A stretch of 64,000 nucleotides of DNA from Actinomadura rudentiformis (GTDB lineage: Bacteria > Actinomycetota > Actinomycetes > Streptosporangiales > Streptosporangiaceae): contig NZ_WBMT01000032.1 of the NCBI RefSeq assembly GCF_008923185.1, positions 55,710-119,709 of the forward strand, given 5' to 3'. The position numbers were made by a program, and so were the translations under genes. Below, in pieces: positions 61,341-64,000 of this stretch; the stretch's first letter is position 1; every line of letters starts with the position of its first letter. Below the pieces are notes generated by a model. That model was not told the DNA's origin. It worked only from the letters and a program-made list of their open reading frames with translations, and did not search any database.

Positions 61341-62027
61341 GTGGACTACCTGGTTGCACTTCGGCGTGAACTGGATGCGTTCGGCGCCGTGCTGGATGGC
61401 GATTTGTCGGCTCCGGTCGAGCACTGCGGCGATTGGAGGCTGGTGGATCTGGCCGTACACATGGGAGCGGGGAACCTGTGGGTCGTTGCGGCGGTGCAGG
61501 AGGGGCGCAGGGACAGGTATGACGAGGACGCCGCACCCCGTGACCGGGCTGCTCTCAAGGCCTGGTACGCCGAGACGGCTGACGCGCTCATGCAGGCCTT
61601 GGCGGTTGATCCCTCGACCGAGGCGTGGACGTTCTTCCCGCCTCACACGGTCGGGTTCTGGCGTCGGCGCCGCAGCCAGGAGACGCTGGTACACCGGTGG
61701 GACGCCGAGCATGCGCTCGGCTCGACGACGCCGTTGGATCCGGCGCTCGCCGCCGACGGTGTCGCTGAGGTCTTCGACACCATGGCGCCCCGCATGATCT
61801 CCAAGGGGGCCGCCGTCCATCCCGAACAGGCCGTGCGGATCACCGCCACCGACTCTGGCCGCTGCTGGACTTACGGGACCGGTGAGCCGATCGCGGAGGT
61901 CTCGGGCACTGCCGAGGACTTGCTGCTGATGCTTTGGGGGCGCAAGCCTCGGGATACTGGATCGGTGACCTGGGCTGGGGACCGGGAGGCCGGGTTGGGT
62001 GTGCTGGCTGGGCCGCTGGTCCCCTGA
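61341..62027 (+). CDS. mycothiol-dependent DinB-fold enzyme (maleylpyruvate isomerase family)
   Basis: The ~228-residue protein starts MDYLVALRRELDAF from a GTG, the usual opening of this family. It contains HCGDWRLVDLAVHMGAGNLW (metal His near residue 44 and 32) and RRRSQETLVHRWDAEHALG, with the third His. These proteins use mycothiol as cofactor and are actinomycete hallmarks. A GTG at 61281 would add a non-conserved leader. The reaction is not known. Confidence 0.83.
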   Translation: MDYLVALRRELDAFGAVLDGDLSAPVEHCGDWRLVDLAVHMGAGNLWVVAAVQEGRRDRYDEDAAPRDRAALKAWYAETADALMQALAVDPSTEAWTFFPPHTVGFWRRRRSQETLVHRWDAEHALGSTTPLDPALAADGVAEVFDTMAPRMISKGAAVHPEQAVRITATDSGRCWTYGTGEPIAEVSGTAEDLLLMLWGRKPRDTGSVTWAGDREAGLGVLAGPLVP

Positions 62028-62099
62028 CGTGGGATCAGGCGACGTTCGCCCTGGCGACGCGTAGCGCCGGTCGCCGGCATTGCTTGGTGGTAGGCGTCG

Positions 62100-62362
62100 A
62101 ACGCGATTCCGACGTCGAACGCGGCGGCCAGACCGGCGAAGGTCTCGTTGTGCCGCAACTGCACCAGTACCAGCAGGGCCTGGCGGTGTGCGCGCGGCAC
62201 CCGCCACCGGCTTTCGATCGCCCGGGGGTGCTCGCGCACCAGCCGGGTCACGAAGCTCAGGGCCGGACGCGACAAATCCAGCGCAGCACGGTACAACAGC
62301 GCGTGAAGCTCCTGTGCGGACAGGTAAACCTTGGTCGACCGCCTCTCTAGCAGGAGCTTCAC
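62100..62362 (-). pseudogene. IS5-type transposase remnant, N-terminal part
   Basis: The frame from 62362 reads LDLSRPALSFVTRLVREHPR, then HRQALLVLVQLRHNETFAGL and AAAFDVGIA, the helix-turn-helix N-terminus of IS5-like DDE transposases. After DVGIA the similarity stops abruptly near 62100; the DDE catalytic part is missing. A CAGTGAGC element near 62435, in the transposase orientation, may be its left end. It is a decayed insertion. Confidence 0.65.
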
Positions 62363-62477
62363 TCTTTGCGGGCGGCGATCGCTCGTCCGCAGCCGGCTCG
62401 TGACCTGCGTACTCAGGTTGGAATCAGCTCACTGAGAGCATCCAGATACGGGTCAAGGATCCAGAAGGGAAGAAGAG

Positions 62478-63056
62478 ATGCGCACACTGATCTACACCGC
62501 CTTCGTCTCGCTGGACGGCGTCGTCGACTCGCCCGGCGGCGGCTCCTCTGAAAACCACCGCAGTAGCGGATGGACCTTCAAGGACATCGAGTTCCTGCCG
62601 GAGGTCTACGAGCTCAAGAGCCGGGAGATGGAGGAGGCCGGGGCGCTGATGTTCGGCCGGACCAGCTACGAGGCGTTCTCGCCGCTGTGGCCCGACATGG
62701 CGGAGTTCGCCCCGATCAAGGAGCTGCCCAAGTACGTCCTCTCGACCACCCTCGGCGAGGACGCCCTGGTCGGCAACTGGGGCGAGACCACGATCCTGCG
62801 CTCCCTGCAGGACGTCGCCAGGCTCAGGGAGACCGACGGCGGGCCCATTTTCATCCACGGCAGCGCCAGCCTCGCCCGCGGCCTCTCCGACGCGGGCCTG
62901 ATCGACCGCTACGACCTGCTGCTCTTCCCGGTGCTGCTCGGAGCCGGCAAGCGCATGTTCAGCGACACCGACAAGGAGAAGCAGATGCTGAAGCTGGTCG
63001 AGTCCGAGAGCTATCCCAACGGCATCACCAAGCTCGTCTACAACGTCGTCCGCTGA
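62478..63056 (+). CDS. dihydrofolate reductase/RibD C-terminal family protein
   Basis: The 192-residue protein starts MRTLIYTAFVSLDGVVDSPG, with LMFGRTSYEAFSPLWPD, IFIHGSASLARGL and LFPVLLGAGKRMF, the standard NADPH-dependent DHFR/RibD-C fold. GGAAGAAG precedes the ATG. The physiological substrate is unknown. It lies between two transposase remnants of opposite orientation, suggesting it sits in an insertion-prone spot. Confidence 0.88.
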   Translation: MRTLIYTAFVSLDGVVDSPGGGSSENHRSSGWTFKDIEFLPEVYELKSREMEEAGALMFGRTSYEAFSPLWPDMAEFAPIKELPKYVLSTTLGEDALVGNWGETTILRSLQDVARLRETDGGPIFIHGSASLARGLSDAGLIDRYDLLLFPVLLGAGKRMFSDTDKEKQMLKLVESESYPNGITKLVYNVVR

Positions 63057-63086
63057 GGGCCGCGCGACGGCTGCCGCGGTGGTCCG

Positions 63087-63200
63087 GCCGTGGCCGGGCA
63101 GGCCGTCGCCACCCTCAAGTCCTGGCGCCTGCTACGCAAAATCCGCAGCTCGCCCACCCGCGTCACCGGCCATCTTCTGCCTGCGCCTGGCCAGCTCAGG
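63087..63200 (+). pseudogene. IS5-type transposase remnant, C-terminal part
   Basis: The frame reads AGQAVATLKSWRLLRKIRSS followed by PTRVTGH, the typical end of IS5-like transposases. No upstream catalytic part is present; the DHFR-like gene stops about 30 bases before. A GCTCAGTG near 63215, following GGATGAAGATGGAAAA, may be the right end of the element. Confidence 0.55.
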
Positions 63201-63319
63201 ATGAAGATGGAAAACGCTCAGTGCACAACCAGCGCGGGCTCACCCGACAGCGGCCGACCGCACGTCTGGCAGTCAACTGCTCATCGAGCCCGGGACCGAC
63301 CTTCCGGAGCCGCCACCGG

Positions 63320-63952
63320 TCAGTCTGCGTAGGGGTTGACGAAGAGATGGATGTGCTTGCGGCGGTCGCCGAAGGCGTTCACGGCGGTCATCAGGGCTCG
63401 CCAGCCGTCTGGCGTCGCGGGGTATCGGTCGTCGATGAACGAGAATTCGACTTCGCCCCTGCTGTTCACAGACGCGTCGAAGTACGCGCCGATGCCGTGC
63501 TCGTCGCGGACGTCCCAGTGGTATCCGGGGGTTTCCCGCACCTCGTACGAGATATCGTCGTCGATCCGGTGGTGCAGCTCGGTGTAGAAGTGGTCTCGGG
63601 AGGTGCTGATGAACGAGGGCTTCGGCAGTTCACCGCCGGGGATCGGCGGTAGGGCACCGGCGTCGCGGAGGGCCGCGGTCAGCCGGGCGTCGGCGTCTCC
63701 GTCGGGGTCGGGGACGCGGCCTCGTTCCCATTCCTGGATGGAGTAGGGCACGGGGCCGAGGTCACGGCCTACGCGCAGGTCGTACAGCGTGCTCATCAGC
63801 AGGTCGATCGAGTGCGGCTTCGGATCGTTCGCGCGGTCCCGCCGCAGTGCCGCCAGCCGTTCGGCCGCCTGGGGGTCTCCTGCGGCGGCGCGGACGCGCA
63901 GGAGGGCGAGCGCCCTGTCGATGTCGTCGGCGTTGATGGTCTGGTCGACCAT
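63320..63952 (-). CDS. protein of unknown function, possibly continuing past the window
   Basis: The frame gives at least 210 residues. The N-terminal part is helical (INADDIDRALALLRVRAAAG), and the C-terminal part is beta-like and acidic/aromatic (HFYTELHHRIDDDISYEVR, YHWDVRDEHGIGAYFD). The frame stays open from 63952 to the window end (PDRIEIIRASPDEAAA), so the ATG shown may be internal. I recognise no family. Confidence 0.65.
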   Translation of the reverse strand: MVDQTINADDIDRALALLRVRAAAGDPQAAERLAALRRDRANDPKPHSIDLLMSTLYDLRVGRDLGPVPYSIQEWERGRVPDPDGDADARLTAALRDAGALPPIPGGELPKPSFISTSRDHFYTELHHRIDDDISYEVRETPGYHWDVRDEHGIGAYFDASVNSRGEVEFSFIDDRYPATPDGWRALMTAVNAFGDRRKHIHLFVNPYAD

Positions 63953-64000
63953 GGCGGCGGCCTCGTCGGGGGACGCGCGGATGATCTCGATGCGGTCCGG

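Overview
The window is high-GC DNA with dense, overlapping operons, GTG starts, mycothiol-type DinB-fold enzymes, SARP/AfsR regulators and a RiPP gene cluster. This points to a filamentous actinomycete, of the Streptosporangiales or Streptomycetales kind. The genus cannot be fixed from the sequence alone.

Layout. (1) 1-1191: the 3' end of a GntP gluconate permease and a DinB/DUF664 protein. (2) 1192-6422, minus strand: a seven-gene phosphotransferase (PTS) operon with a PfkB kinase, mannitol-type IIC, IIB and IIA, a zinc MDR dehydrogenase, HPr and a DeoR regulator. It reads as uptake and phosphorylation of a hexitol, oxidation to a ketose phosphate, then a second phosphorylation. (3) 6667-22934: the centrepiece, a RiPP cluster of thiopeptide/TOMM type. 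Eight genes run leftward: ABC ATPase, ABC permease, E1-like leader-binding protein, YcaO, SagB-type dehydrogenase, split LanB dehydratase N-half, SpaB_C eliminase half and M50 protease. Divergent from them are five consecutive small precursor genes and a second YcaO. The precursors share a LEAETFE(I/V) leader motif, and their cores consist almost only of Ser, Thr and Cys. Only one SpaB_C protein is present, so I see no separate pyridine-forming cycloaddition enzyme. A linear, dehydrated, azole-rich product, or several, is the simplest prediction. (4) 22990-30815: a regulator block with a SARP, two paralogous LuxR proteins, a large AfsR-like protein and an MFS transporter. Heptads at an 11-bp period upstream of the first precursor look like a SARP operator.

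(5) 30929-37470: small and anchored unknown proteins, a cNMP-binding/class III cyclase-like protein, an APH-fold kinase and an NB-ARC/TPR STAND protein. (6) 37593-43606: MFS transporter divergent from LacI, an AraC regulator and a GH3 beta-glucosidase. (7) 43687-56055: an SMR transporter, a 3-hydroxyisobutyrate-dehydrogenase-like protein, an XRE-cupin regulator and a divergent, tightly coupled set. That set encodes an M24-fold protein, E1 alpha/beta, amidohydrolase, bicupin, SDR-fold protein, stand-alone adenylation enzyme, membrane flavoprotein-like protein and enoyl-CoA hydratase. I do not recognise the pathway. Two of its proteins have lost canonical catalytic or metal residues.

(8) 56155-64000: a secreted tandem esterase whose first copy is catalytically dead, a small secreted protein, a frameshifted DUF6745-pentapeptide gene, a mycothiol-dependent DinB-fold enzyme, a DHFR/RibD-like reductase between two IS5-type transposase remnants, and an unrecognised protein running off the end. 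I saw no rRNA, convincing tRNA or CRISPR array.
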